Shown here in pieces: positions 45,001-56,333 of a stretch of 64,000 nt of DNA. The position numbers and the translations under genes were made by a program. The stretch comes from Coenobita brevimanus. Its lineage: Eukaryota > Arthropoda > Malacostraca > Decapoda > Coenobitidae. Where the stretch lies: assembly GCA_032717465.1 (NCBI GenBank), contig CM064683.1, positions 40,754,561 through 40,818,560 on the forward strand. The letters are read 5' to 3'. Position 1 is the first letter of the stretch. The number at the start of each line of letters is the position of its first letter. The notes beneath the pieces were generated by a model. That model did not search any database. It was given only the letters and a program-made list of their open reading frames with translations, and was not told the DNA's origin.

Positions 45001-47245
45001 ATGTATGTACAGGCCCTGGACATAATGTGTCCTGTGGGGCCAAGGGGCGAGACGTCAGGTCTGCACCCACTTCACCACTACCCTGTCTCTCAATTGACTC
45101 AGAGATTACAGGTGTAGTTACAAATGGCACAGGAAGGGCATGTCCCTGATTAGTGGTGATACTTTGGCACACACTGCAAGAACGGACAAAACTATCTATG
45201 TCCCGTCCCATCCATGGCCAGAAAAAGTCAGCTCGGATACGGCCCTGGGTCTTCCTTTTGCCCATGTGACCTCCTGAGGCTGAACAATGACCCCATTGTA
45301 ACACTGCTGGGCGGTACTTGGCGGGAACGACAAACTGCAGTCGAACCTCGCCCTCGGGTGTTCGTGACTCACGGTAGAGCCGTCCTTGATTGCGAAGGAA
45401 CTTGGCTCGACCTCCCCGTGAATACTTAATCACTCGACCCTTTTGTTTGTTCCGCACGGTAGCAAGTGTCAGGTCAGATTGTTGTTCTTGCACAACAAGT
45501 TGACTACACATCAGATCTTGCGGCGATTCAATGATCACTGGGGTGACACAGTCTGGAGCCTCAGTCATGGCTCGTGTTACCACTGCAGCCAAAGTCTGAG
45601 TAGCGTCATTGGAGCAACTATTCTTGACTCCATTAATATTGCCTACTATAAAGTCAAATAGAGGCTCTGGCATGACAACCGCAAGTGTCGTACCAGTATA
45701 AAATGGAGATGCCACCTGGATACATGCCTCAGGGAGCAATCTCACTGATCCATCAATAAGCTTTGCATGGATCTGTCGACCTGTATACTGCTCAGGCCGA
45801 ACTAGACTCTGCTTGACAGAGCAACCTGAGGAACCATTGTCTCTCAGGACCTTCACAGGAATGTCTCCCACAAACCCTGGCTGAACCAGGAAGGTACTGT
45901 CACCTGTGGGAGGGCCTGTGGAGGAAGCAGCTAGCCACTCATGAGGCTGCTGAACTGATGTGGCAAACATTGTGCCTTGAGGGTTATATTGGGAAGATGG
46001 AACATTGGCCATCTGTGGAGGGGGGTTCACTGTCACTGTGGGACTAGTGAACTGTGGGGAAGTACCCACACTGGTAGGGACGTGACCACCAGGCTGCTGC
46101 TGAGGAATGAAGGCTGCGTTCGCTTCCTGCCTCTTTTGAGTTGGTGGTGAAAAAGTTTGTCCCGACGGTCGGTTGCGTGGCTGATACTGCTGCTGGTTAG
46201 GGTACTTGTTGTACCTCTTCCACTCAGGTTTCTGAGTGTTTTGTCCCTGGTTCTTCCACTGCGGTTTTGGACCTTGGCCATTATTCTGAGAATGGCCTTG
46301 TTGCTGGGGTTCATTCTGAGACGACTTCCCAGACTTACCAGTATCTTTTCTGCTCCAGGTGTTTTGCTTACAAGCTTGATACCCGTATGCAGTAAAGAAT
46401 GCGTCAGCCTTCTCTGCCATTTGGCTGGCATCTTTCACCTGGCAGATCTTAAGCTGTGCTATGAGCTCAGCAGGCCACGACCTCTCTAGCTGTGTACGCA
46501 GCATAAGGTCAATTATCCCCTCACGCGTGGAAGGAGTTTCATCTTTCTCCATCCACTCATTTAAGTAAGCTGTGAGACGATCAAGGAACTGAACAGCTGT
46601 CTCCTTGTCTTGGAGACGAGCTCGCATGAACTGAACTTTGGCGTCGTCTACTGTGAGACCATACGCCTTAATGAGTGCAGCTTTCATCATCTCATATGTG
46701 AGATTGTCTCCATGAATTCTGTGGAGAATATCGAGGGCAGGGCCCTCAAATAAACTAAGAAATTGGATCCGCTTAGCTGCCTCATCCAGTTGATACATGT
46801 CTGCCATGTCCTCAAAACGAGCTATGTACGGCTCGATTCACTCGCTTTCCTTGTATGAAGGAAGCTTGATGCGTGGGGTCGCCAGGACATGTGCAGGAAG
46901 AACGCTCGTGGAGCTTGGACCAACTGCACCAGATGTGTCTGAAGCCAAGGAATCTCGCTTGAGCTTCAGCACTTCAAGTTCATGTTCTCGTTCTTTGTCT
47001 CGTTCCTCACGCTGTTCTCGCTCGTATTCCCGTTGTTCCCGCTCGTATTCGCGCTCTTTCTCACGCTGCTCTTGTTCATATGCACGCTGTTCTCGCTCAT
47101 ATTCGCGCTGAACCTTACGCTCTTCACGGGCATCATTCTCGCGCTGCTGCTCCTGATTATGCCGTGAGAGTATATACTCTTTAATTTCGGTTGGGTCCGA
47201 AAGACCCATATCTTTGGCTTCCTGTAAAAATACAGTAGTAGCCAT
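44987..47245 (-). pseudogene. gag-protease-(deleted pol) frame of LTR element, with one in-frame TGA
   Basis: One continuous minus-strand frame of 753 codons broken only by TGA at 46838-46840. Residues 1-135 (47245 to 46841) start MATTVFLQEAKDMGL and include a Glu/Arg-rich coiled coil with YEREQRE repeats. After the TGA the capsid-like gag follows (LFEGPALDILHRI, VQFLDRLTAYLNEW), then a Gln/Pro/Asn-rich linker without a CCHC knuckle. The protease region has VKVLRDNGSSGCSV (DNG where DTG is usual) and FDFIVGNI. Next comes VVTRAM, and a zinc module with H...GGHMGKRKT...FFWPWMGRDI...CSVCQ. The frame ends shortly after GADLTSRPLAPQ, which resembles the ADxLSR end of RNase H. RT and integrase core are missing. 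The stop could be a mutated Trp codon or a readthrough site. Confidence 0.85.
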
Positions 47246-47631
47246 GGCGCTAATTTATTAAGTAAACCGAAACTGAGTACTGACTGCTTAGCGACGAATA
47301 CTAATAAACAAAAGTAAAGAGTACAGACACAAGCTAGTGGTGACCAGTCTTATCCAGTTAACTGGCAAAGAATAAATCAAAAATGTAAATGACTGGGAAG
47401 ACTCAATAATAAACACAATGGTACGGCGACTTCCCAGAAGCGAATAAAATTGTCTGGCGTTACCAAAAATAAACTAGAGTTAAGTATTCTATTGATTAAT
47501 AAAGCAAAATTCACTTGCTAAATTAAGGGTAAACACCAGTAAGCTTGTGCCTATAAACTTTAATGATAAATACCTAAATATGAATGAGTGAGCACAATCT
47601 CGTGAATAGCTTTAGAGCTAGGAGTTAATAT

Positions 47632-47649
47632 CCTGGAATGAGGTCGCCA
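47632..47649 (-). promoter_or_regulatory. primer binding site of LTR element
   Basis: Two bases inside the 5' LTR, minus sense, TGGCGACCTCATTCCAGG begins with TGG, complementary to a tRNA 3' CCA end. Position and TGGCGACC start are typical for Ty3/gypsy elements; which tRNA cannot be decided by eye. Confidence 0.7.
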
Positions 47650-47651
47650 AT

Positions 47652-48701
47652 TGTCAGGGGTTTTTAAAATATCACGGTAATTTTGATATAAATGCTTAAA
47701 TATTATTTAAATTGATAATAATATTCAATAATATTGAAGAGCAGAGACAATGATTGTCTTGCTACATCAAGCAACGATTACTTTACGCTGGCTTAGCACG
47801 ATTCTCTGAGAACGAGAATTTATAAACTTCCTCAACAGTACACAGCAGAGACTAATTACTCACAATTGCTGAATTACTGTACTGTTAGCCTCTGGAGAAA
47901 GTTACATCACCCCTGACAATAAATAACTAATACTAATAATAATAACATCAGGTTCTTGCTGATGCATTAACTCCTGGCACAACGGATTTTAAGTTAATAC
48001 AACAAGACTGGTCTAAGTACCAGTTATGAATAGTAAATGTTTATGCAAGCTAGGAGCTATATGGAAAATAAGCTTAATTTGGATTAAATGAAACAAGAGT
48101 TTACTTACATTAAGCTCAAGAAAGGAACTGTTAAATTTATTAATCACAAAAAATAAATTTAACGTTACAATTCAAATCAATTAAATGAGACGCACTCGCT
48201 CACTCACACAGAAGCTAAATACTTACGCCTAGGAAAAACACCTTAACTAAACTCTTAAAACTAGGAAATACACAAAAGAAATACCAGTCGATGAATGCTT
48301 TGTATCACCCAGGGGGTGGGAGTTTGAAGAAACTGATACTCTGTGGAGCTTGGGATGCTAGCTGACCTCTCTTCACTTCTGAGCACAGGACCTCTCTCCG
48401 TCAAAGCCACCACTAGACTGAATTCAAATAATGTATAGGCAGGACGCACAAGCTACCAGAAGAAGGCGTGGCTAACGGTTTAGGCGAGCAGAGGTGAACG
48501 ATAAAGAAACAATAGTATCGCTCAGTAGCGCACTTAGTGACGTGCATCAAATCGGTCACCCCTGAAAACGGTGACGAATGATTTGAAAAGTATACCCCGA
48601 AATGGAGAGAGAAACGGTTAACTGAGCGATACACAGTGAGTTTTCCACGAATAGTTCGTGGCTTCTCACAAAAAGGAAATGTCGCGAATTGATTCGTGAC
48701 A
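47652..48701 (-). repeat. 5' LTR
   Basis: 1,050 bp, TG...CA ends in either orientation, 99.7% identical by eye to 42731-43779. It carries the promoter of the element in minus sense; I did not locate a certain TATA box. Confidence 0.95.
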
Positions 48702-50033
48702 TCAATATTGTATATACTGGACAACCATGGGGACGTCACACAACCTTGTCGCACTCCCACATTGATCATTTAGATGCCTACGAATTACGAGTACTCGTAC
48801 ACATGCCTCACTACCATCATAAAAACTCCTGACGGCACCTAGCAGCTCACAATCTACAGTACACCGTACATTTTTAAAACCTTCCACAATCATTCTGTCT
48901 ACTTTGTCGCATGCTTTTTCCCAGATCCATAAATATCATAAACACCTTATGGTCCTCCTCACAAGCCTTCTCCACTATCCGTCTCACTGCAAATAATTGA
49001 TTCGCACATCCTCCGCCACTCCTGAAGCCACCCTGTTCATCACTCACTGGGACTTCTGATATCTCTCTTACTTTCTCTGTAATAATAATTCTTCCATATA
49101 CCTTCCATACCACACTCAATAAACTACCGGTATTCCATGATAATTTTTGCACTCATTTTGCTCACCTTTATTTTTGTACTAGGGTACAGTTACAGTCATT
49201 TTCCACTCTGCTGACACAGTTTCACTCATCCATGCCTTCTGACATCTCCAACAAGCACTTCATTTGGCTCTTTCCACTACACTTCATCATCTCTGCATAC
49301 ATCTTATCAGCCCCAGCTACTTTCCTATTTTTCAGCTGCTTAACAGCATTCTTCACCTGTGCGAGTGTCACATTTCGTGGCACTGCATTCCTTCCCTGCA
49401 CACCCCCAAAATAATCATCTTTACAGCCGGTCTGCGCTCTCTATTCCCATTTATCGGGCTTTCAAAATATTCTTTCCATCTGGTCCTTACTTCATCCCCA
49501 TGGGTTAATAATCTACCACTTACATCCTTCACACTTTCACATTTCTTTCCACCGCCACTTTTACATTTCCCCACCTCTTTCCAGAATAACTTCCTATTTT
49601 CAGAGTAATTTGCATTCAATTTTCTTCCTAGATCATCATTTACTTCCTTCTTTTTCTTCTTCACTAGTCTCTTTACGTGCTGCTTGCTTTCAATATGTTT
49701 AGTTTTAATTTCATTTGTACCCCTATCCTGTATCCACTTTAGCCATTCCTTCCTCTTTTCCTCCACTGCTTTCTTAACCGCCTCATCCCACCATGCTGTA
49801 CCCTTCTTCTTTGCTGATACTCTTGACACACCACACACTGCTTTAGCATTCCTGATTAAGCAATCCCTATATACATTCCACAGGCTGTCCAGATCCATTT
49901 CATTCCAGTCCATTGATTTTAACTCCTCCCCTACTTTGGTCCTGTATTCATCTGCCATTTATTTAATCCTCAGCTTCTCAACTTTCAGTCTTTCTCTCTG
50001 ACTGCTCCTCTCCCCTGGTCCAGCTCACTTACA

Positions 50034-50035
<2 letters not shown>
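48702..50035 (-). mobile_element. LINE-B', 5' part
   Basis: Minus strand. From the 5' side: endonuclease-RT linker with KKKGTAWWDEAVKKAVEEKR (49720-49820), RKLFWKEVGKCKSGGGKKCE, then RT: IITEKVREISEVPVSDEQGG (49020-49090), GGFRSGGGCANQLFAV, KVFMIFMDL (motif A region, about 48930), then VGVRQGCVTSPWLSSIYNID (motif B), which stops at the LTR target site. Joining across the LTR element gives a sensible RT order. The 5' end is cut off by a (TG)n tract at 50036; the endonuclease core is absent. Confidence 0.83.

Positions 50036-50092
<57 letters not shown>
50036..50092. repeat. (TG)n microsatellite
   Basis: About 28 TG units; on the minus strand this is the (CA)n tail of SINE family 2 copy f. Confidence 0.95.
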
Positions 50093-50094
<2 letters not shown>

Positions 50095-50344
50095 TCACCG
50101 GGTCGGTCAGGATCACTTGATGGTAGTGATCATCAGCTTTTACCCTCCCGGAAGGGAGCTGAGAGCTCATATAGTCCGATCTAAGGGCAAGACTGTGACC
50201 TTCACACACGCACACACCCGTCCCCTTGCTCAAGGAGGACAGTAACCACCCACTTCGTCAGTGAAACTTTTCACAACCTTAGCGAGGCGTGAACTCCCGT
50301 CCACCAGTTGGCAAGCGGGAACGTTACCACTGCACCACCGAGCA
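50093..50344 (-). mobile_element. tRNA-Gly-like SINE, family 2, copy f
   Basis: Minus-strand head: GCTCGGTGGTGCAGTGGTAA (50322-50341), the anticodon-loop-like CTTGCCAAC, and box B GGGAGTTCACGCCTCGC. A tRNA-Gly(GCC)-like head is suggested by TTGCCAA in the loop position. The body matches copy e. Minus-sense order is (CA)n, SINE, GGTGAATTACACAC, (CA)n. Confidence 0.85.
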
Positions 50345-50346
50345 GT

Positions 50347-50412
<66 letters not shown>
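50345..50412. repeat. (TG)n microsatellite
   Basis: About 32 TG units with TTTG interruptions near both ends, between SINE copy f and the 3' end of LINE-B copy 4. Confidence 0.95.
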
Positions 50413-50415
<3 letters not shown>

Positions 50416-53155
50416 TGTAAGATAATTCCAGTGAGGGTTACCACAATCCGTCTCCATGTTAACCTGTCCTTTGCCAGCCAGGTGTCCTTCTTCCAACTCA
50501 CAATACCATATATAATTCAATTACCTCTCCACCCCGTCCCTCATTATCCTTGGTCTCCCTCGTGTCATATTCCCCATACTTGCATGCATTCACCTTGTAA
50601 ATCTTTCATTCCCTATTCTCTTCACGCGTACAAACCATCTTATAGTACTCCTAAAACCTTCTAGCACATCCACATCGACACAACAATGCTGTATATTTTT
50701 TAGTTTCTCCATATGTGGTCTACAAATCATTTTAAGGTACTAATAATGCTTTTTTACACATCCACATCAGCAATAAAATGTTGCATAACTTCCTCGTTCA
50801 TCTGTTTCTTCATGCAGCTGTAACTGCTTCTCTCAAACCTCATTTCCATTTCTCTCACTCTTGATTTGTGTCCTTCCAACAAGTCCTGGTTTCAGTTCTG
50901 TGTCAACGTACGGATTACTGTACCTTCGTAGTCAATGACTTTTCTTTCTTGCTCACTTCCCTAGTCCTTACCACTGCTGTTAGTGTACCTGCAGCCTTCG
51001 TTCCTGCCTGTATCCTTACTTGCTGTTCATCCTCTATACTCCCGTCCATACTAACGAAATTCTTAAATAAAGTATTTTTTTTCATTTCCTGACCAATCAA
51101 CCTCACAGTGTGTTTTGTTTTTAAATGTGTCCTCAAAGGCTATAACTTAACATTTTTTCCACAGTCCCCATCTTGTTTCTGACACCCAATTCCCATCTCA
51201 GTCACCAAGTCCTGCAACTCCTGGACATCTCTCCTTTACAGAACAGTGTCATCAACAAACAATAATTCAATTTTCAGATCCAGCCCATGGTCACGACGGA
51301 TACCACAACATTTCACACTCTTATCAAGTATTCGTTTTATAACACCATCCACGGAGACATGACTCATCCCGGTTTTAGTCCAGCATTCAAACAACAGCAC
51401 TCACTTAGAATGTTTGTCACATGTAGTAGCGTTCATGCGCCCTCATATATACTCATAACCTCTTCAGTCTAATGACGTGTATCTGTTCCATGCATTACTT
51501 TTCAGGCTATAGGGGTTCGTAATTGCCTTCTTTACTGTAATTACTTCAGTAAGAGAAGTTTTTCACATCTTCAGTAGAGTCGACTGTAGCCAGCAAGAAT
51601 ATACTAAAATGTCATTGGGCTGAAAGGGTTAGCAACAACTTCCATCTCCTTCATTAATTATCGCCTGCTGCCTGTCTACTGTCATATACATCTGGCAGAT
51701 TCGTGACCCCAGCATGTATTTTTTTTTTTTTGTCTACTTTTTCTCCGACCAGTTTTTCGTTTGTCCTTCCCTCTATCGACCAGTCTCCTGCCATACAGCT
51801 GCTACACTGACAGGACAAATAGCCTCTAATTGCCTCACACTTCTATCCTTTTCTCTTGCACAAAAGAAATGCTATAATACCAGCATATGGTTTCTAGTCC
51901 TCTGGATGCTGCTTTCCTCATAGGGCAATCCACACATTATCCAGGTCAGTTCAGTTACTGTCCCCCACACTTCAGTATTTCGTCACCCACCCCATCAATT
52001 CCAGGCGCTTTCTGCATTTTGACTTTCATTAATGCCTAGCACTCTTCCATCCCACTAATCCTCTCCTTCCTTCTTGCCCATCTTTTCCCAGTCATTCCTC
52101 AACCACATGTACTGCTGCTGCTTTACATCTATTCAACGGCTCTTTAAAATGTTCCCCTCATCTGATCATTTTCTCTCATCCTCTCCACCAGCACTCTGCC
52201 ATTTTTATGATTCACCTCACTGCCACTTCCATTATCACCCTGTCTTACTTCCCTGAACTGTTTTCAAAACAGTTTCTTCCTCTCCCTCCATTGTACACTC
52301 AGATTACTTTCAGACACCTCATCCATTTCTCATTCTTTTTCACTTTTCATATCTTCTTGAAATAAGTTTGTCTTCATCCTCCACACATCTTTAGTCCCCA
52401 TAAAGTTTCTTCATCTTTTCCACATTTCATAAATTTGATCACTATATTCCAGCACGCATGTCCTTTCGCGTCATTACCTCTTCTAACCCCTGACATGCTA
52501 CACAAATTTGTGCTGTGAACACCTTACTCACACCTTCAAACTCCCTCATCTGGCCACAATTATATCCGCCCAGTACCTCTTCCACTTCTTTATTTCACTC
52601 ACTCTTGTTTCCTCCTGCAACCTTTCTGTTCTCTTTGTCGCAACTGCTTCTGTCTGTCTTCCTCTGTCTCTTCTCTCCCCTTGCTTCTTCCCTGTTATTG
52701 TTGCCACCACTATACTGTATTTTCATCTCCCAAGCCATTCGTCAGTTCCCAATCCACTAGTATCAACCAGAGATCTTCCCATGAGTTCATCCCCCCCCCC
52801 CACACACGCACGTAATCAATCACTGCTTTATGTTCAACTAACTATTCATCCATCCTTCTTATCCTTGTCCTTACGCAGTATACCTGTGAATTAGCTTGTG
52901 CCTGAAATAAGTAGTGGCTATTTCCAAGCCCTTGCCAACACAAACATCCACCAGGGTAATACCATTCCCTTGCACTGCACACAATACATCCTACTTTATC
53001 ATTCATTTGTCACATCACAACCACTCTCACCACCATCGAATTTTTCCAGTCATGTTTGTACAGTCTACCAGAACTACACTTTTACTCTAGCTGTTCGGTC
53101 CTCTTTTGAAGCGTACATGCATACCATCATCCAGTCATGTATTTCTACTTTCATT
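50413..53155 (-). mobile_element. LINE-B-like copy 4, minus strand, heavily decayed
   Basis: Reverse complement shows ELLFVDDTVL (about 51240-51270, RT motif C as FVDD), VTEMGIGCQKQD, then a GTKAAGTLTAVVRTREVSKK stretch (50930-50995) that parallels the SGSLKAVVRNREVN of LINE-B copy 2, and the C-terminal region ending in GIILHKHTH at the (TG)n. Upstream (52000-53150) only short endonuclease-like pieces remain, such as MYASKEDRTARVKV near 53090. The fragment may continue beyond the 53156-53408 insertion to about 53600. Many stops; non-functional. Confidence 0.65.
51455..51632. mobile_element. TTAA-type MITE, second family
   Basis: A 170-bp segment with about 24-bp imperfect terminal inverted repeats: left CCTCTTCAGTCTAATGAC, right (inverted) CCCTTTCAGCCCAATGAC. 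Flanks are ATAA and TTAG, one change each from TTAA. The same end occurs at 3148-3170 next to an intact TTAA. No coding capacity. It sits inside LINE-B copy 4 and is therefore younger than it. Confidence 0.62.
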
Positions 53156-53408
53156 CTTCTTTGGCCATGTGGAAAGGATGGAGAATGAAAGACTGACTAC
53201 GAGAGTGTAAAGTACTGTGGTGTAGGGGAAAGGGATAGAGCGTGGATGAGGGATTGGGTGGAGAGGTATATGAGACATGGGTCTGGGCTGGAGGGCAGTC
53301 AGATGGCAAAGGACAGGGTGACATGGAGGAAATTCGTCTTTACCCACCCTTTACGGGATAAAGGCGTCTGGTGATATATAGATAGATAGATAGACTGATA
53401 GATAGATT
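53156..53408 (+). mobile_element. LINE-B 3' end, 5'-truncated insertion
   Basis: TTTGGCCATGTGGAAAGGAT (FGHVERM codons) through GATAAAGGCGTCTGG and a (GATA)n tail matches the last ~240 bp of LINE-B copies 1 and 2. Opposite in orientation to the surrounding LINE-B copy 4. Between 53409 and 53729 I see no gene. Confidence 0.85.
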
Positions 53409-53729
53409 CTTCCCAGTACAGTCACTGGTGCAACTGATCCCTATATCCTTATACTCTTCCTCCGTCATTTACACACAGTAGTGCATACACCCTTCTTTAA
53501 GACTCTCCTTCACCTCCACTGCAGTACACATGGCCAATACGTACCCTTATTCTTTCACACACATACCTTTCCAGTGATCTCAGTCACCCTACATAATGTA
53601 TATCCATTTTTACATACTCAGGAGCCTGTACAATCTTACTTTTGTAACTGATCTTCCGTCAAGTACAACGATGTATCATAAAGATTCCCTGCTAATACCA
53701 TGAGACCTGACTACCTTCTGTCACTGCAG

Positions 53730-53942
53730 GCAGAAGCATCACCACTGAGGACACCACCACTGAGGACACCACCACTGAGGACACCACCACTGAGGACATC
53801 ACCACTGAGGACACCACCACTGAGGACATCACCACTGAGGACACCACCACTGAGGACACCACCACTGAGGACACCACCACTGAGGACACCACCACTGAGG
53901 ACACCACCACTGGCACTGATGACAACTACATCAGGACAAGAG
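53730..53942 (+). CDS. exon 2: TTED-repeat linker of the secreted-protein gene
   Basis: Acceptor TGTCACTGCAG (ending 53729) and donor GTTAGT (53943). Reading in phase 1 from exon 1 gives GRSI, then eleven TTED units joined by T or I, then TTTGTDDNYIRTR. Encoded by a 15-bp tandem repeat (ACCACTGAGGACACC). Length is 213 nt with phase 1 on both sides, so the exon could be skipped without a frameshift and its repeat number can vary in five-residue steps. Thr-rich acidic linkers like this are often O-glycosylated. The alternative frame (PLRTP repeats) does not join to exon 3 in frame. Confidence 0.8.
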
Positions 53943-54203
53943 GTTAGTTAACACCGTGACTCCCACGGCTTGTTTTAATTCTATTCAGGTTACCGTTAAT
54001 GTATTTTATGCAGGTTAGGAGAGATGTGTAGTAGTGAAGGGGTTAATGACGGCCTTAGCTATCCCTTCCTGTTCCAAGAGTCTCTTCCATAATGCTGAAA
54101 ATCCTTAAGGAATAACAGCAATAAATTAAGTGACGGCCAGGGATGAAGTGACTACCCAAGGACGGGGAAAAATATATTATTGCAAGAGGTTAGTTAAGCA
54201 ACG

Positions 54204-54233
54204 ATGAAGAGAGGGAATGTTGTTGGCTTAATA

Positions 54234-54267
<34 letters not shown>

Positions 54268-54310
54268 TGTGTGTGTGTGTGTGTGTGTCAGCAGCAGGTA
54301 GGCTGAAGAA
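54204..54310. repeat. (GA)n-(TG)n microsatellite in intron 2
   Basis: GA run at about 54236-54265 followed by TG to about 54288. Confidence 0.9.
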
Positions 54311-54589
54311 GTTAATCAATGCCAATGTTGTTTTCCGACTTTTTCATCTCGTTTCCTCTGTGTTGTCACTACCAAGGAACAAACCTTTACCAGAGGTGTA
54401 CATGTTATATTTACTTGACGAAAGCTGATACAGATCAGTGAGATTTTTGACAGTAAATTAATACAACAATAGGAGGTGGATACGGCAGTAGGCACTTAAG
54501 AAAAAAAATCATGAAATATTGTGAGAAGGAAAGGGTGAGATGAAGGAAATATGGCAGCAACATCAGAAGAACAATCCCTCTCAGTTATA

Positions 54590-54850
54590 TGGGTGGCAAC
54601 GGTATAACCAACTGACGCCTGGTGGTTTAGTGGGTTAAGGCGCTGCATCCGGGTACAGCACGTAAGGGTTTCCATCTGAGGGATGGTCAGGGTTTATTGC
54701 TGACAAGGTAACTCAGGGATAAGCAATGCCAGCCACCCTTGCCTTAAATGTCAGTAGTGAGTAGCCTAGCCCCGAGCACCTACGCTCCTGATGAGGTAAA
54801 CAAGGCCCTGATGACAGATAGGTAGACGATAATGATAATGGAGTGAGGGG
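54590..54850 (+). mobile_element. tRNA-related SINE, family 1, copy b (intron 2)
   Basis: GGTGGCAACGGTATAACCAA leads into ACGCCTGGTGGTTTAGTGGG, with box A-like TGGTTTAGTGGGTTAA and box B-like GGGTTTCCATCTG. The 3' body contains GTAGCCTAGCCCCGAGCACC and ends in GATA/ATG-rich tail. The 5' hairpin module is not present. Confidence 0.75.
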
Positions 54851-54996
54851 CATGAATTATAAAGGGGAGGGGGGTGTGGAGGAGGTAGATGGTAGGACGG
54901 GAAGGAAGAGGGATAGGCAGCCAAGCCAAGGCAAAGAGGATATGCTGAGCTAAAAAAGAGAGTTATGTATTAGTTGGCTTCTTTTCTTGCCTCCAG

Positions 54997-55346
54997 AGTG
55001 CCATTTCCTGGTGCCACACAAGAATTCTACCAAAACACTGAAGCTAAAGAACAACAAGAACAAGACAGCCGTGGAGATTGAAGTGGATGTATATCCACCC
55101 ACAGAAAACACAACCAGCAAGTGGACCATAAACCTGGAAATGAAGCAGGGAAATGAATCGATGGGAGTGATGAAGATCAAGCACCATAAGGGGAAAGATG
55201 TGTTCCAGTGTGGGTCAGGGCACAAGATTACAAGCCCTTGGAAAACCCGAACAAGAGATCTGGTGACCCAACCCTTCACACGTGTCAGTTTTGACGACAC
55301 CATTACTGGGCGACAAGTGACCACACCACTCACCGTCGCCTTTCAG
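54997..55346 (+). CDS. exon 3: first part of the C-terminal domain
   Basis: Acceptor CTTTTCTTGCCTCCAG (ending 54996), donor GTCAGT (55347). In frame it begins ECHFLVPHKNSTKTLKL and ends TTPLTVAFQ, 117 residues. It has Cys near the start and FQCGSG in the middle, a lysine/asparagine-rich stretch, and sequons NST, NKT, NTT and NES. Alternating hydrophobic residues (EIEVDVY, KWTINLEM, GVMKIK, RVSFDD) suggest beta strands. Family unknown. Confidence 0.85.
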
Positions 55347-55567
55347 GTCAGTTGTGGGCTCCAGTTGTGTGATTATGACTGCGATGATACTGACAGATCA
55401 TTACACTAACAAATATTTCTGTTGATGATCATTTTACCAAATGTAGCAATCATCATAAGCAGCAGCTGCCTCCTACCACCATAATCATAATGAACAGCAA
55501 CACCATGATCATTATCATAATCATGACTGTATCACCAACATCCTTATCATTAATAATATCATTAATA

Positions 55568-55570
55568 ATA

Positions 55571-55611
<41 letters not shown>

Positions 55612-55654
55612 GATAACAATAATAATAATAACAATAATAATAATAATAATAATG

Positions 55655-55689
<35 letters not shown>

Positions 55690-55730
55690 TATAATTATAA
55701 TAATTATAATAATAATAATAAATAATAATT

Positions 55731-55761
<31 letters not shown>

Positions 55762-55762
55762 C

Positions 55763-55806
<44 letters not shown>

Positions 55807-55830
55807 TAATAATAATAATAATAACTTAAT
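55568..55830. repeat. (AAT)n microsatellite in intron 3
   Basis: About 260 bp of AAT/ATA trinucleotide repeat with CAA, TGA and TTATAATTA interruptions. Frames through it are Asn or Ile runs. Confidence 0.95.
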
Positions 55831-56333
55831 AACTTCTGGTAATAGTAGCAGAGGACATTGAACAGGGATGTGCATATAGAGTAATAATGGACATCTGCAG
55901 ATCTTAGGGTTTGATAATGACCATTAACTATTGGTATTACATCAGAGATAATTAAATAAGAGTGAGTCAACAGGTGAATCCCAATGATATACAGAGGGAT
56001 AACAGCCAGTCCCATATTACCACCATAGACGAATAGCTGCACGAGTCTGTGGTACTGTAGTCCAGTACATTTACGGGTAGATGACCTGTTTGCTTCCCTT
56101 GATGGCATTACACTGAATGATGGCCATATCTTTTTGTTTAGTCTTGCCACCTGCACTACACAGTATTTCATTCATGTGAGAGGAGATAATTTTGGCCTAA
56201 AAGTATTCCAGCAATCTCCATTTATCCCTTTCTCCCCCCAAATTATTGTATTGGTTCTTGATCCCTAACTACGATTGTATTAAGCTTAGCATAGACCAGC
56301 TCAAGTGATGAAGCGTAATTGTTAATATTTCAG

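Larger units (their letters stand above)
42731..48701 (-). mobile_element. LTR retrotransposon, Ty3/gypsy-type, internally deleted, young
   Basis: Complete insertion on the minus strand: 3' LTR 42731-43779, 5' LTR 47652-48701, flanked by TCAAT at 42726-42730 and 48702-48706 (5-bp target duplication). The LTRs begin TGTCA and end TGACA, and differ by only two substitutions and one indel, so insertion was recent. The internal 3.9 kb encodes gag and an aspartic protease, then an integrase-type H2C2 zinc module and an RNase H-like tail motif; RT and the integrase core are absent. It interrupts LINE-B'. Non-autonomous as it stands; movement would need proteins from a complete relative. Confidence 0.93.

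Noticed and set aside
42731..48701. Segmental duplication of a 1-kb region
   Set aside because: The two near-identical 1-kb blocks have TG/CA ends, a 5-bp target duplication, a primer binding site and gag-protease between them: they are LTRs.
53700..53951. PLRTP-repeat frame in exon 2
   Set aside because: A neighbouring-frame reading of the TTED repeat; it does not join exons 1 and 3 in phase.
55490..55861. Poly-Ile/poly-Asn frame
   Set aside because: An (AAT)n microsatellite within intron 3.
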